Source: Halorussus marinus
GTDB lineage: Archaea > Halobacteriota > Halobacteria > Halobacteriales > Haladaptataceae
Reading direction: 5' to 3'
Assembly: GCF_004765795.1 (NCBI RefSeq)
Contig: NZ_SBIV01000009.1
Span: forward strand, 62,001 to 126,000
DNA: 64,000 nt
Of the stretch, positions 34,170 to 43,709 are shown in pieces. The notes under the pieces are model-generated. The model saw only the letters and a program-made list of their open reading frames with translations. It was not told the origin of the DNA and did not search any database. Numbering within the stretch: position 1 is the stretch's first letter; each line of letters begins with the position of its first letter. Position numbers and translations under genes: made by a program.

Positions 34170-35182
34170 GCCTCGAAACCAGCGACGGCACGCTGGTCGA
34201 TCGACTCGCGCGGCCGGGCGCGCCGGTCGATCTGATCGCCGTCGTCGGCTACCTCGCTGTCGCGGTCCTCGTGGTCTTTCGGCCCGGAGTGTACGGGACG
34301 CCGATAGCGACCGCGCTCGGGCTCCCGGCGCTTCTGTTCGCGCCCGGCTACGCGCTCGTCTCGCTGCTGTTCCCCGGAGCGACGCCCGACGACGCGGCCG
34401 GCGGCCGAGCGCTCGACGCCGTCCGGTCGGACGGGCTCGGTGGCGGCGAGCGCGCGGCGCTCGGGTTCGGGATCAGTCTGGCGTTTCTCCCGGCGTTCGG
34501 GCTCGCGCTCGCGGCGTCGCCGTGGGCAATCGCGCCGGTCCCGGTCCTGGTCGGGGCGAGCGGGTTCGCGGTCGCCTGCTCGATCGGGGCGGCGATCCGG
34601 CGGCTTCGCCGGCCGGCCGACCGCCGGTTCTCGGTGCCGGTCCGAGGGTTGCTCGCGGACGCCCGGCGCGCGGTCCGGGACGGGTCGGTCGGGGAGGTCG
34701 CGCTCGACGTGGCGCTGGCCGGCGCGGTCGTTATCGCGGTCGCCGCGGTCGGGTACGCGGTCGCCGCGCCCGGCCCCGGTCAGTCGTACACCGACGCCTA
34801 CCTGCTCTCGCAGAACGAGACCGGCCAGCTCGTCGCCGACGACTACCCGCGGAACTTCACCAGCGGCGAGAGCCGACCAATCGTCGTCGGCCTCGACAAC
34901 CACGAGGGCGCCGAGACCGACTACACGGTGGTGGTCGAACTCCAGCGAGTCCAGCAGGCCGACGACGGGGGCGCCCGAGTCGTCCAGGATCGCCGGCTCG
35001 CGGCGTTCACGCCGACCGTCGCGGACGGGGAGACGTGGCGTGTCCGCCACGACGTCACGCCGACGATGACCGGCGATGATCTCCGGCTCGCGTATCTCGT
35101 CTACCGCGGGGCGCCCCCGGAGGACCCGTCCACCGAGAGCGCGTACGAACACGTCCACGTCTGGGTGAACGTCTCGGCGTGA
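34166..35182 (+). CDS. DUF1616 membrane protein
   Basis: A 338-residue protein with four N-terminal helices (AVVGYLAVAVLVVFRPG, LGLPALLFAPGYALVSLLFPG, GFGISLAFLPAFGLALAASP and one more) and an extracytoplasmic C-terminal half (TDAYLLSQNETGQLVADDYP, SRPIVVGLDNHEGAETDYTVVVEL) that reads as an Ig-like beta sandwich. This is the DUF1616 layout. The family is often encoded in archaeal surface-glycan regions, but its role is unknown. The start is the ATG overlapped by the leader-ORF stop. Confidence 0.8.
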   Translation: MSLETSDGTLVDRLARPGAPVDLIAVVGYLAVAVLVVFRPGVYGTPIATALGLPALLFAPGYALVSLLFPGATPDDAAGGRALDAVRSDGLGGGERAALGFGISLAFLPAFGLALAASPWAIAPVPVLVGASGFAVACSIGAAIRRLRRPADRRFSVPVRGLLADARRAVRDGSVGEVALDVALAGAVVIAVAAVGYAVAAPGPGQSYTDAYLLSQNETGQLVADDYPRNFTSGESRPIVVGLDNHEGAETDYTVVVELQRVQQADDGGARVVQDRRLAAFTPTVADGETWRVRHDVTPTMTGDDLRLAYLVYRGAPPEDPSTESAYEHVHVWVNVSA

Positions 35183-35211
35183 TCGACCGCATGCGGAGCC
35201 ACGACTGATCC

Positions 35212-35790
35212 ATGTGGCCGTGGGAACACCTCGCTGTCGGCTACCTCGCGTACTCGTTGAGCTGTCACCTGCGCGGCGACGGCGCCCCCGGCGGCTGGCC
35301 CGCGGTCGCGCTCGCGGTCGGGACCCAGTTTCCGGATCTGCTCGACAAGCCGCTGTCGTGGTCGCTCGGGGTGGTCGCGAGCGGCCAGTCGGTGGCCCAC
35401 TCGGTGCTACTCGCGGTCCCGGTCTCGGCGCTCGCGATCGGCGCGGCCACCGGGGTCGGGCGGCGCCGCGTCGGGGAGGGGTTCGCGGTCGGATACCTCA
35501 GCCATCTCCCGAGCGACGTCTTCTACCCGCTGGTCCGCGGCGCTCGACCGAACGTCGACGCCGTGCTCTGGCCGCTGGCGAGCGCGCCCGCCGGGGAGGC
35601 CAACGCGGGCCTGCTCGCCACCGCCCGGCGGCTGTTCGACCGGTACGCGGGCGAACTGCTCGCCGGCGAGCCGACGCCCTACCTCGCAGTCGAACTCGGC
35701 TTGCTGGTCGGGGTAGTCGCGCTGTGGGTGTACGACGGGATGCCACCGGTCGGCGCGCTGGTGGCGAACGCGACCGAAGACGCCGCCTAG
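35212..35790 (+). CDS. metal-dependent membrane hydrolase, DUF457/YdjM family
   Basis: A 192-residue polytopic protein. The conserved residues are in WPWEHLAVGYLAYS (His), GTQFPDLLDKPLSW (Asp-Asp), SVAHSVLL (His) and YLSHLPSDVFYP (His, Asp). Such proteins act at the membrane, and the substrate is not established. It follows DUF1616 by 29 bases and may share its transcript. A paralogue is at 705. Confidence 0.75.
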   Translation: MWPWEHLAVGYLAYSLSCHLRGDGAPGGWPAVALAVGTQFPDLLDKPLSWSLGVVASGQSVAHSVLLAVPVSALAIGAATGVGRRRVGEGFAVGYLSHLPSDVFYPLVRGARPNVDAVLWPLASAPAGEANAGLLATARRLFDRYAGELLAGEPTPYLAVELGLLVGVVALWVYDGMPPVGALVANATEDAA

Positions 35791-35806
35791 GATCGTCAGG
35801 ACGGTC

Positions 35807-35815
35807 ATAACAATG
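35807..35815 (+). promoter_or_regulatory. ATAACAATG element (one-base variant of ATAACAAAG)
   Basis: ATAACAATG lies 25 bases before the GTG at 35840, the same spacing as the exact copy before the gene at 41805. It decides the start of the Tat lipoprotein gene; the ATG inside the element at 35813 would be upstream of the transcript. Confidence 0.5.
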
Positions 35816-35839
35816 TGTTCGTCCGGCAAACGTCCGGGC

Positions 35840-37249
35840 GTGACAGAGGACGACCGTCGGCTGAACAGACGCGCGTATCTGCGGGCGCTCGGCGCGACCG
35901 GAGCGGCCGGGGCGTTGGCCGGCTGTGGCGGTCTCGACGCCGATCCGGACGGCACCGCGACCGAGACGACCGGTCGGACCCCGACCGGCGGCGAGCCGGC
36001 CGAGGCCCCAGCCCGGGAGAACGCGACGACCGAGGCGACCGACCGCTTCGAGACGGTGGTGAACGTCGCGGACGAGGGGGCCGACACCGCCGGCGAGGAG
36101 CGCGTCGACGACCTGCTCGCGGAGCTGGCGGCCGACGATACGATGCTTTACTTCCCGGCCGGACGCTACCGGCTCGGAAAGTGGAACCTCAGCGGTCACC
36201 GAAACATCGGCGTCGTCGGCGACGACGCGACCTTCGTCCCGCCAGCGGGCAAACAGGACTACTGGCTGGCGTGGGGCCAACTCGAGGACCTCCTTTTCGA
36301 GGGGTTCGCGCTCGATTGCACCGCCGACGGGGTCGCCCCGGTCAACCACATCTCGGTGACCGGCGGCCAGAGCGCGGTCCGGGACGTGGCGCTCCGGGGC
36401 CACCGACGAGTCCCCCGGAGCGGCTTCGAGATCGCGGCCGCCGACCCGGACGCCGAACTCCTGTTCGAGGACGTCCGGCTCCCCGACGGCTCGACCGCGG
36501 GCAACGCCATCTACACCTTTCCGAAGAGCGTCGGCCGCCTGAGGATCCGGAACTGCCGGGTCGAAGACTGGGCAGAGGGGCTGTACGCCTCGCCCCACTC
36601 GGGACCCCTCGAAATCGTCGGGGGCCACTACGCCAACAACGGTATCGACCAGGTCCGGGTCGGCGGCGGCCCGTCGGGCGCGACGGTCCGGGACGTGACC
36701 GTCCGAGTCGACGACCCCGAGCACGCCGACAGCAAGCCGAACATGCGGGGCATCTGGATGGAGGAGGGCGGCCGGGTCCGGATCGAGAACTGCGACATCG
36801 CCATCACCGATCTGACGGGCACGTACAGCTCCGGGGCGATCGTCGTCGGCCAGCAGTTCGGGGCGGCGACCATCGCCGACACGACGATCCGGACCGACGC
36901 CGACGCGCCGGCGATCAGCGTCCGAAACCCGATCGACTCGATCGAGGGCCAGACGATGCCGAGCATGGACCGGCTCCCCGAGGACTGGCGGGTGGAGTGT
37001 CGGAACGTCACCGTCACGGGGTCGGTCGGCTCGGGCACCGCGATCCGGGCGGTCGATCGAGACGACTGCGTCTTCGAGAACATCTGTGTCAGCCACCCCG
37101 AGGGGAGCCGGGACGGCGTGCTCGTCGAGAGCGCCGAGGGGTGTGCGGTCCGGAACGCGACGATCGCGGTCGGCGGCGACGCCGTCGTCGGCGAGGACGC
37201 GACCGTCGAAACCACCGCCGTCCGGACGGACGGCTCCTGTGGCGACTAG
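35840..37249 (+). CDS. Tat-exported lipoprotein with right-handed beta-helix
   Basis: A 469-residue protein. NRRAYLRALGATGAAGALAGCGG is a Tat signal with a lipobox (AGC), so it is anchored outside through a lipid on Cys. After an acidic Thr/Glu-rich linker, residues about 80-460 form a pectate-lyase-like beta-helix (VNHISVTGGQSAVRDVALRG, RIRNCRVEDWAEGLYAS, GIWMEEGGRVRIENCDIAI). The start is the GTG at 35840, nine codons inside the longest frame, placed by the promoter variant at 35807. It may bind or cleave a surface polysaccharide; catalytic residues were not identified. Similar in plan to the gene at 42044. Confidence 0.8.
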   Translation: MTEDDRRLNRRAYLRALGATGAAGALAGCGGLDADPDGTATETTGRTPTGGEPAEAPARENATTEATDRFETVVNVADEGADTAGEERVDDLLAELAADDTMLYFPAGRYRLGKWNLSGHRNIGVVGDDATFVPPAGKQDYWLAWGQLEDLLFEGFALDCTADGVAPVNHISVTGGQSAVRDVALRGHRRVPRSGFEIAAADPDAELLFEDVRLPDGSTAGNAIYTFPKSVGRLRIRNCRVEDWAEGLYASPHSGPLEIVGGHYANNGIDQVRVGGGPSGATVRDVTVRVDDPEHADSKPNMRGIWMEEGGRVRIENCDIAITDLTGTYSSGAIVVGQQFGAATIADTTIRTDADAPAISVRNPIDSIEGQTMPSMDRLPEDWRVECRNVTVTGSVGSGTAIRAVDRDDCVFENICVSHPEGSRDGVLVESAEGCAVRNATIAVGGDAVVGEDATVETTAVRTDGSCGD

Positions 37250-38877
37250 ATGTAGCCGAGGTCCGCGAGCCGATCCTCGACCGCGCCGTCGTCGCCGTCC
37301 CCGACGGCGGCGGTCCCGAACGCCACGTCGCCGTAGTCGGCCCGCGTGACCGCCCGGTCGAGCAGGCCGTCTGGCACCCCGCCCGACATCCGGTCGGGCA
37401 CGTCCCGTCCGGCCGACGCGAGCGCGATCGGCGCGACGTCGGTCAGCGAGAGGACGTCGAGGTCCGTCCCGGCGTCGAACGCGGGTCCGTCGGCGACGAA
37501 CACGCCCCGGGGCTTGTGGTCGTGGGCGTCGATCGGCGCGAACCGCTCGCCGATGAGGTTGGGGTTCACGACGTGGTTCATCTCGGTCGGCATGAACAGC
37601 ACGTCGCAGGCCCGGTCGGCGTACGGTCCGTCGTACACCGCCTCCCGGCGCCGGACCCACTCAAACACCGGGTCGCCGTCGGGCGTCCGGAGCGACGCCA
37701 GCAGTTCCACGAGATCCTCGCGGACCTGTTCGTACTCGTCGGGCGACACGACGCCGCCGGGGTCCCGGCCCGCGACGTTCACCCGGACGCCCAGTTCCGT
37801 GCTCCGGCAGTAGGCCGCCGACGCCCGCCTGTCGACCCCCTCGCTCGCGGCCGAGACCGCGCCGTCGGGGAGCAGATCGAGCAAGAGGTCGTCGATCCCG
37901 GCCCGCCGCGCGAGTGCGTAGGCGTCCCCGGGCGTGAGTCCGACGGCCCCGAGCGCGCTCGTCAGCGCCGAGACCGCGTTCGCGGCGAGGGGCGACCCGT
38001 CGTCGTCGGTCGCGTCGTCCTCGCCGGTGAGCGTCGACTTCTCGCTCGCGAGGCTCGGGCCGGTCTCGTCGTCGGTCGTCTCCACGTAGCCGGCCTCGCG
38101 GAGGATCTCGTTGAGATAGACGTCGTAGCCGTCGACCCGACCGATGCCGTGGTCCGAACAGACCACGACGTTGGCGCCCGGGGCGGCGTCCCTGACCCGT
38201 CCGAGCACCTCGTCGGCGGCCTCGTAGATCTCCCGGAAGGTCTCGCGGTCGTCGAAGTTGTGGAAGACGGCGTCGGTCTTCTGGACCTGAATCACCGCGA
38301 CCCGCCAGTCGTACGATTCGAGGAGGTACTCGGCGGCCCGGCCGCGGACCTCGATCGCGTCGAGGTAGCCCCGGCGCTTCTGGGCCTTGTCGTCGCTGGT
38401 CTCGCCCGACGAGTAGATCCGGTAGGGCTCGCCGATCGCCGCCGAGAGCTCGTCGCGAACGCTCGCCGGATGGCCCGGATCGTCTTCGTGGGCCAGATAC
38501 CCCGGGATCAGCGCTCCCTCGATCGGTTCGGCGGGGTGGGTGACCGGGACGTTCAACACGACCGCCGGCTCGCCGGTCGCCGAGAGGTAGTTCCAGATCG
38601 CCGGGCGCCGGACGTGGTTGCGGGTGACCAGCTCGTCGTCGCCCGGATCGTCGCCGGGGCTGAAAAAGCCGTAGACGCCGTGGCGGCTCGGATCGGTGCC
38701 GGTGTACATCGACGGCCACGCGCTCGCGGTCCACGGCGGGAACGTCGAGGCCAGCGGCGCTTGTACGCCCGACTCGCGTAGCGACGCGAAGTTGGGGAGC
38801 GATTCGTCGAACGCATCGAGGTACTCGAAGTCGAGGGCGTCGAAGCCCACGACCACGGTTTTGTTCTCGGCTGTCAT
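37246..38877 (-). CDS. alkaline-phosphatase-superfamily (type I phosphodiesterase) protein
   Basis: A 543-residue soluble protein. VVGFDALDFEYLD (metal Asp), FPPWTASAWPSMYTGTDPSRHGVYGFF (nucleophile Thr/Ser region), VQKTDAVFHNFD, VVCSDHGIGRVDGYDVYLNEILREAGY (Asp-His metal pair) and the C-terminal His region IDAHDHKPRGVFVADGP match nucleotide-pyrophosphatase/phosphodiesterase-like enzymes. The protein ends VEDRLADLGYI, as do its two paralogues here. No signal peptide is seen, so it acts in the cytoplasm. It could hydrolyse or transfer a phosphodiester in glycan or lipid-carrier chemistry. It ends tail to tail with the lipoprotein gene (CTAG, 37246-37249). Confidence 0.8.
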   Translation of the reverse strand: MTAENKTVVVGFDALDFEYLDAFDESLPNFASLRESGVQAPLASTFPPWTASAWPSMYTGTDPSRHGVYGFFSPGDDPGDDELVTRNHVRRPAIWNYLSATGEPAVVLNVPVTHPAEPIEGALIPGYLAHEDDPGHPASVRDELSAAIGEPYRIYSSGETSDDKAQKRRGYLDAIEVRGRAAEYLLESYDWRVAVIQVQKTDAVFHNFDDRETFREIYEAADEVLGRVRDAAPGANVVVCSDHGIGRVDGYDVYLNEILREAGYVETTDDETGPSLASEKSTLTGEDDATDDDGSPLAANAVSALTSALGAVGLTPGDAYALARRAGIDDLLLDLLPDGAVSAASEGVDRRASAAYCRSTELGVRVNVAGRDPGGVVSPDEYEQVREDLVELLASLRTPDGDPVFEWVRRREAVYDGPYADRACDVLFMPTEMNHVVNPNLIGERFAPIDAHDHKPRGVFVADGPAFDAGTDLDVLSLTDVAPIALASAGRDVPDRMSGGVPDGLLDRAVTRADYGDVAFGTAAVGDGDDGAVEDRLADLGYI

Positions 38878-39152
38878 TGTCGTCTCCGCGCGGTCTCCGG
38901 GACCGCCCGCTCGTCAGATCGAGACGACGCCGGCCACCATTGTTCTCTGGAGCTTAGGTAACCGACAGCACCGGACTAAATCGCCTGCGGTCAGGCACCG
39001 CCTGTGGGAGCGCGCCGGCGCCGAACGCGGCGCCTGAACCAGCCGACGGTCGGCGATGGGAGCGCCTGACCGGTCGCAGACGCCGCGAGAACGGAGTTAC
39101 GAGGACGCTGAGCCCGAGAACAGCGGTCGGTTAAACCGGCGATGGCGCAGGC

Positions 39153-40172
39153 TTACCGGAGCCGCTTGTAGACGCTCGACAGCGCGTTCGTGACCCGCGT
39201 GCCGCGTTCGAGGCTGTAGTACGACCGGAGCTCCGGGCCGAACTTCGCCTTGTACTCACACAGCCGGCGCTCGTTGGCGCCGACCAGATCGTAGCGCTCG
39301 ACCCCGCGGTCGATCGCGTCCGAGACGATGGCCCAGTCGACCAGATCGTTGACCGGCAGGTCCCGATCGTGTTTCGCGCCGCCCTGCCACCGGTAGACGG
39401 TGTCGTCGAACTCCAGCGCGACCATCCCGCCCGCGATCTCGCCGTCGACCTCGCAGGCGTAGGGGCGGACCGTCCCGTCCGGGAGTCGGTCGTAGAGGTC
39501 GGTGACGAACTCGGGCGTGACGCCGTAGGCCTCGTCCTGGTCGGCGTGGCGCTGGGCGACCTGCGAGATGACGGCCTCGATCTCGTCGTGGCCGCCCTCG
39601 TAGACGCGGTAGTCGCCATCGGTCCGGATGTTGTTCCGGGCGTCTCGCGAGAACGACATCAACACGTCGTCCTCGCCGGGCGTGAGGTCCACCTCGTAGG
39701 TGTGGCGGACGTCGACGTCGAACTCGGACCACTCGAACGGCCGCACGTCCCGGTAGGCCGGATCCGACCGGATTTGGACGTACTTGGGGCCGAGTTCGCG
39801 CTCGATCCAGTTGAGACAGCCGTCGACGAACAGCCGGTTTCGCCGCTCGGCCTTCCGGCGCTTGAGCTTGGCCTGATTCAGGAGAGTCGGGCCCAGATAC
39901 GACACCCACAGCCCCGGCGGCGGCGAGAACGCCATCGTCATCCCGCCCTTGCGGAGCTCGAACACCGGGAAGAGCCCGACCGGCTCTTGGCCCTTGTACC
40001 CGACCAGCGGGTGGAGTTCGGCGCCGGCCCGATCGGCCTGGACTTCCAGTGACTCACGGTAATGAAAGACGTTCGCTTCGGGCGACCGTTCGACGAGATC
40101 GTTCCACCGCCGCCAGTCGCCGTCGTCGGCCCGACTGACCGAGATGCCGCGTTTCTGTATCGTCGTGCTCAT
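39153..40172 (-). CDS. FemAB/GNAT-like aminoacyl- or acyltransferase
   Basis: A 339-residue protein of the FemABX-like group: a first half with SPEANVFHYRESLEVQADRAGAELHPLVGYKGQEPVGLFPVF and a second GNAT half with SFSRDARNNIRT, RPYACEVDGEIAGGMVALEFDDTVYRWQGGAKHD and YDLVGANERRLCEYKAKFGPELRSYYSLERG. Bacterial members attach amino acids to lipid-linked peptidoglycan precursors. Archaea lack these, so another glycan or lipid-linked acceptor is likely. It follows the gene at 40174 by one base (operon). A paralogue lies at 52696. Confidence 0.78.
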   Translation of the reverse strand: MSTTIQKRGISVSRADDGDWRRWNDLVERSPEANVFHYRESLEVQADRAGAELHPLVGYKGQEPVGLFPVFELRKGGMTMAFSPPPGLWVSYLGPTLLNQAKLKRRKAERRNRLFVDGCLNWIERELGPKYVQIRSDPAYRDVRPFEWSEFDVDVRHTYEVDLTPGEDDVLMSFSRDARNNIRTDGDYRVYEGGHDEIEAVISQVAQRHADQDEAYGVTPEFVTDLYDRLPDGTVRPYACEVDGEIAGGMVALEFDDTVYRWQGGAKHDRDLPVNDLVDWAIVSDAIDRGVERYDLVGANERRLCEYKAKFGPELRSYYSLERGTRVTNALSSVYKRLR

Positions 40173-40173
40173 G

Positions 40174-41805
40174 TTATTCGATGTACCCCAGATCCGCGAG
40201 TCGCGCTTCGACGTCGCCGTCGTCCGTTGCCACCTGCGCGTCCGGGTCGAACGCCGGATACGCCCGGGTGCCGACCGGCTCGACCGCCGGGAGCGCGGAC
40301 CCGTCCATCCTGTCGCCGGCGGGGATTCCCAGCGTCGCCAGCACCGTCGGCGCCACGTCGAAGAGGTGTGCGCCCGAGAGGTCGGCGTCCGCGTCGACGC
40401 CCGCCCCCGCCATCGCGATCACCCCTTCGCGCTTGTGGTTGTACGGTTCGGAGGGCGGCCCGAACTGGCCGTCGCCCACCCGCGTCGAGAGGAACTCGTC
40501 GAACTCCCGCGGGACCGTCACCACGTCGGGCGCCGCCTCGACGTACGGCCCGGAGAACACCTCCTCGCGGCGCGCGACCCGCTCGAACGCCGGCCGGCCG
40601 TCGGGGGTCTCGACCGCCGACAGCATCGCGATCAGGTCCTCGCGCACTCGCTCGTAATCGCCGGGCGCGACGACGCCGTCGGGTTCGCGGCCCCGCAGGT
40701 TCACCCGGACGCCGAGTTCGATCCGGTCGCGCATGTACGCGACCGACTCGGCGAAGTCGACCCGTTCGGCGGCCGCCCGCGCCACGTCGTTCGGGACGCG
40801 CTCGGCGACGAAGTCGGCGAGCCCCACCGCGTCGAGTCCGGCGCGGATGCGCTGGCTGGTGATGCCGACCGCCGCACCCGCGGCGAGCGCCCGCCCGAGC
40901 GGGGAGAGACTGTCGGCGGCGTCCCTGCTCTCTTTGCCTTCCCGGAGCTGGTTCGACGCGATGGTCGACCACGTCGGCATCCCCTCGCCGTCGGCGGTGG
41001 TCTCGACGAGCCCCTGCTCGCGGAGGAATTCGTTGACTCGGAACTCGCTCCCGCGGTACTCGCCCATGCCGTGGTCGCTCGCTACCACGACGGTGTCCGG
41101 ATCGCACTGGTCGAGGATCGCGCCGACCTGCTCGTCGACCGCCTCGTAGACCGCCCGGACGGCCTCGTCGTCGCCTGGCCGCTCGTGGAAGACGGTGTCG
41201 GTCTGCTGGAACTGGACGAACCCGAACGACGGGTCGAACCGATCGGCGAGGTACCGAAACGCCTCCCCGCGCATCTCGGTGAGTCGGCGGTACCACTCGA
41301 TCTGCTCGTCGCCCGACACGTCCCGGGGCGCGTACACTCGGTAATCGCCCATTTCCGCCCGGAGGTCGGCGAGGAGTCCGGCGGGGTGACAGTCCGGCTC
41401 CTCGGGCGCGGTGTATCCGGGGACGATCGCGCCGTCGATCTCGCGGGGCGGGTGTGTCACGGGCGCGTTCACGACCACGCTGGTGCGGTCGTTGCGGTCT
41501 AAGACCTCCCAGAGGGTCCGCTCGCGGACGTGGGTCGCGTTCACCACGTCCCAGTCGTAGCCGTCGAACGTCAGAAACCCGAACACGCCGTGCTTGCCGG
41601 GGTTGACGCCGGTGTACAGCGACGGCCACGCGCTCGGGGTCCACGGCGGGATCTGCGAGCGCAGTCCCCCCGCGGTCCCCTCGTCGAATATCGACTCCAG
41701 CCGCGGCACCGCGTCGGTCTCGAACAGCGGGTCGAGGACCCGACGACACCCCGCGTCGACCCCGACGAGCAGGGTCTCCAAGTTCGTCTCCGGGCGATCA
41801 GCCAT
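40174..41805 (-). CDS. alkaline-phosphatase-superfamily (type I phosphodiesterase) protein
   Basis: A 543-residue paralogue of the gene at 37246. TLLVGVDAGCRRVLDPLFE replaces the first Asp block (GVDAG), then IPPWTPSAWPSLYTGVNPGKHGVFGFL, VQFQQTDTVFHERPGDDEAVRAVYEAVDEQV, VVASDHGMGEYRGSEFRVNEFLREQGLVETT and EPYNHKREGVIAMAGAG. It ends VEARLADLGYIE. First gene of a two-gene operon with the FemAB-like protein. ATAACAAAG lies 26-34 bases upstream, the clearest example of that element in core-promoter position. Confidence 0.8.
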   Translation of the reverse strand: MADRPETNLETLLVGVDAGCRRVLDPLFETDAVPRLESIFDEGTAGGLRSQIPPWTPSAWPSLYTGVNPGKHGVFGFLTFDGYDWDVVNATHVRERTLWEVLDRNDRTSVVVNAPVTHPPREIDGAIVPGYTAPEEPDCHPAGLLADLRAEMGDYRVYAPRDVSGDEQIEWYRRLTEMRGEAFRYLADRFDPSFGFVQFQQTDTVFHERPGDDEAVRAVYEAVDEQVGAILDQCDPDTVVVASDHGMGEYRGSEFRVNEFLREQGLVETTADGEGMPTWSTIASNQLREGKESRDAADSLSPLGRALAAGAAVGITSQRIRAGLDAVGLADFVAERVPNDVARAAAERVDFAESVAYMRDRIELGVRVNLRGREPDGVVAPGDYERVREDLIAMLSAVETPDGRPAFERVARREEVFSGPYVEAAPDVVTVPREFDEFLSTRVGDGQFGPPSEPYNHKREGVIAMAGAGVDADADLSGAHLFDVAPTVLATLGIPAGDRMDGSALPAVEPVGTRAYPAFDPDAQVATDDGDVEARLADLGYIE

Positions 41806-41830
41806 GTATCGGATCCACCGCCCGTCCGTC

Positions 41831-41839
41831 CTTTGTTAT
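41831..41839 (-). promoter_or_regulatory. ATAACAAAG element, core-promoter position
   Basis: ATAACAAAG on the minus strand 26-34 bases before the ATG at 41805, exactly where a TATA box stands for a leaderless gene. No conventional T/A-rich box is present at this position. Confidence 0.65.
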
Positions 41840-41961
41840 GGGCCGTCTGTCCCCCGACAAACCTGACCTGTCGGATCGTTCGGCGGTTATGCTTCCATTA
41901 CGGCCCCTCACTCGCTATTCAACGGAGTGTTTCGATTTCTCTCCCGGACCGTTCGGTAAAC

Positions 41962-42043
41962 GGCCACTACATTTAAATTGGTAAGCTAGTCTTGAATTGA
42001 AATCGGTACACTTTTGAATAGGTAACTTCCCATTGAGATACAC
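41962..42043 (+). promoter_or_regulatory. promoter copy 1 with two tandem GGTAA-N-TTGA motifs
   Basis: This 82-base segment aligns without gaps to 43710-43791 at 53 positions (65%). It has the TATA-like CTTTTGAA about 31 bases before the ATG, and two copies of a motif of about 16 bases: ATTGGTAAGCTAGTCTTGA and ATAGGTAACTTCCCATTGA. The copies are 40 bases apart, one before the TATA-like box and one over the expected start point. Confidence 0.6.
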
Positions 42044-43558
42044 ATGGCACGCGATGATGCGGCACGCGAGACGGAGTCCGAAACGTCCCTGCTCGACCGG
42101 CGGTCGTACCTCAAGATGGCGGGTGCGGCGGCGGCGTCGGTCGCGGCGGTCGGTGCGTCAAGCAGTACCGCCGACGCGGCCGACTACGAGACGATCGAGA
42201 TCCCCGCGGGCGAGCGCCGAGTGTTCGACGTCGGGTCGGGCGAGACCTTCGAGAACAAGCTGATCGACATCAGCGCCGACGGCGCTCACTTCAAGATCAT
42301 GACCAACGGCGACGGTTGGACCGTCCGGAACATCGGCGTCCGGGGCCGGAACAACGACCGGTCGGACACGTTCGGCTGTATCTACTGCCGGGCCGACGAG
42401 GGCGGCGAGGGTCTCGTCGAGAACGTCTACATGGGCGACGGCGCGGCCGACCGGTGTGGCCACGCCGCCTTTTCGGGCTACGGCAACGCCGGCCACGTCA
42501 CCATCCGGAACGTACACGTCCAGGGCTGGTCGGCCGACGGGATGTATCTGAGCCACCCCGGCGTCCCCGGCAACTCCGGCGGGACGTTCACGGTCGAGCG
42601 CGCGTTCGCGAAGAACAACAACATCGAGAACATTCGGATCGGCACCACGGGTAGCGAGATCCGCGACTCGGTCGTCCACGTCGAGGGCGAGAGCGCGGTC
42701 ACGAGCAACGAGTCGGGCCAGAAGAACCCCCGCGGGATCTGGTTCAAAGAGGAGACCGGCCTGCTGGCCGTGAACTGCGACGTGAAGGTCGACGGCGCGA
42801 CCGCCGTCTACGGCGGCGGGCGCGGCGGCGCGGGCACCCTCCGGAACTGCCGGGTCGACGGCTCGATCCGGGGCGACGTGACCGAGGAGAACGTCTCGGG
42901 CGACCCCGACGTCACCCCGCCCGAGACCGTCCCGATGTCCGCCGAGGCCGCGGCCGCGGGCGAGTCCGGCGGCGACGGCGGTAGCACCACTCAACCGACC
43001 ACCGACGCCGACCAGTCCGCAGACGAGGACGGAACGCTGTTCGAACTGATCAGCGCCGACGACGCGTCGAGCGTCACCTACGAGTTCACCGTCGAGGGGA
43101 GCGTCTCGAAGAACCTCTCGGGGGACAACTCCGCGGAGGTCGCCGACTCGATCACCGACAACGGCGACGGGACCGTGACGGTCTCGGGCGTCGGGGGCAA
43201 CGGGTACGGCGACTCCTTCTACGTTCAGGGGTCGATCACGGCGATCGACGTCGACGAGAGCGTCTGGACGCTCCGGTACGGCGGCGAGGAGGTGTCGGTC
43301 GAGGAGTTGGTCCTCCCGAACAAGCTGATCGTCGACGGCTCGAACCGACCGCGTGCGGTCACCACCTACACCTTCGAGGTCTCGGGGCGGGCCCGCAAGA
43401 GCGCCGACCTCGGGTCGGTCAACGCGTACGACGAGGTCTCGGACGGCGAGATCTCCGGTCGCATCGTCGGCGGGAAAGACGGCTACCGGTTCTCGGGCGA
43501 GGTCACCGGCTTCAGCATCGACGGCCCCGCCGACGTGCAGGTAGAGAACAACTCCTGA
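42044..43558 (+). CDS. Tat-exported beta-helix protein with duplicated C-terminal beta domains
   Basis: A 504-residue secreted protein. DRRSYLKMAGAAAASVAAVGAS is a Tat signal with no lipobox. Residues about 45-300 are a right-handed beta-helix (FKIMTNGDGWTVRNIGVRGR, VTIRNVHVQGWSADGMYLSH, AVNCDVKVDGATAVYGGG). A Ser/Thr/Asp linker (about 312-335) leads to two similar beta-rich units, TYEFTVEGSVSKNLSGDN and TYTFEVSGRARKSADLGS onward, which may bind carbohydrate or the cell surface. Acts outside the cell. It sits in the glycan island; a broken paralogue with a duplicated promoter follows at 43792. A lyase or epimerase role is possible but not demonstrated. Confidence 0.8.
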   Translation: MARDDAARETESETSLLDRRSYLKMAGAAAASVAAVGASSSTADAADYETIEIPAGERRVFDVGSGETFENKLIDISADGAHFKIMTNGDGWTVRNIGVRGRNNDRSDTFGCIYCRADEGGEGLVENVYMGDGAADRCGHAAFSGYGNAGHVTIRNVHVQGWSADGMYLSHPGVPGNSGGTFTVERAFAKNNNIENIRIGTTGSEIRDSVVHVEGESAVTSNESGQKNPRGIWFKEETGLLAVNCDVKVDGATAVYGGGRGGAGTLRNCRVDGSIRGDVTEENVSGDPDVTPPETVPMSAEAAAAGESGGDGGSTTQPTTDADQSADEDGTLFELISADDASSVTYEFTVEGSVSKNLSGDNSAEVADSITDNGDGTVTVSGVGGNGYGDSFYVQGSITAIDVDESVWTLRYGGEEVSVEELVLPNKLIVDGSNRPRAVTTYTFEVSGRARKSADLGSVNAYDEVSDGEISGRIVGGKDGYRFSGEVTGFSIDGPADVQVENNS

Positions 43559-43709
43559 TCGACGAATCGCTTCGACGCCGACCCTCGCGGCTAATCGGTC
43601 CCAAGCCCGGGAGAAACCGCTCGTTACTCCACGCTCGCCGTGAGACGGCTCGCGCGAGCGCTGTCCGTTGCAGACTGTTTCGGCCCTCCCGGATGACTGT
43701 TCCACCGAC

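Noticed and set aside
35813-37249. ATG start at 35813 for the Tat lipoprotein
   Set aside because: That ATG overlaps the promoter element ATAACAATG; the GTG at 35840 is at the correct distance and leaves a normal Tat signal.
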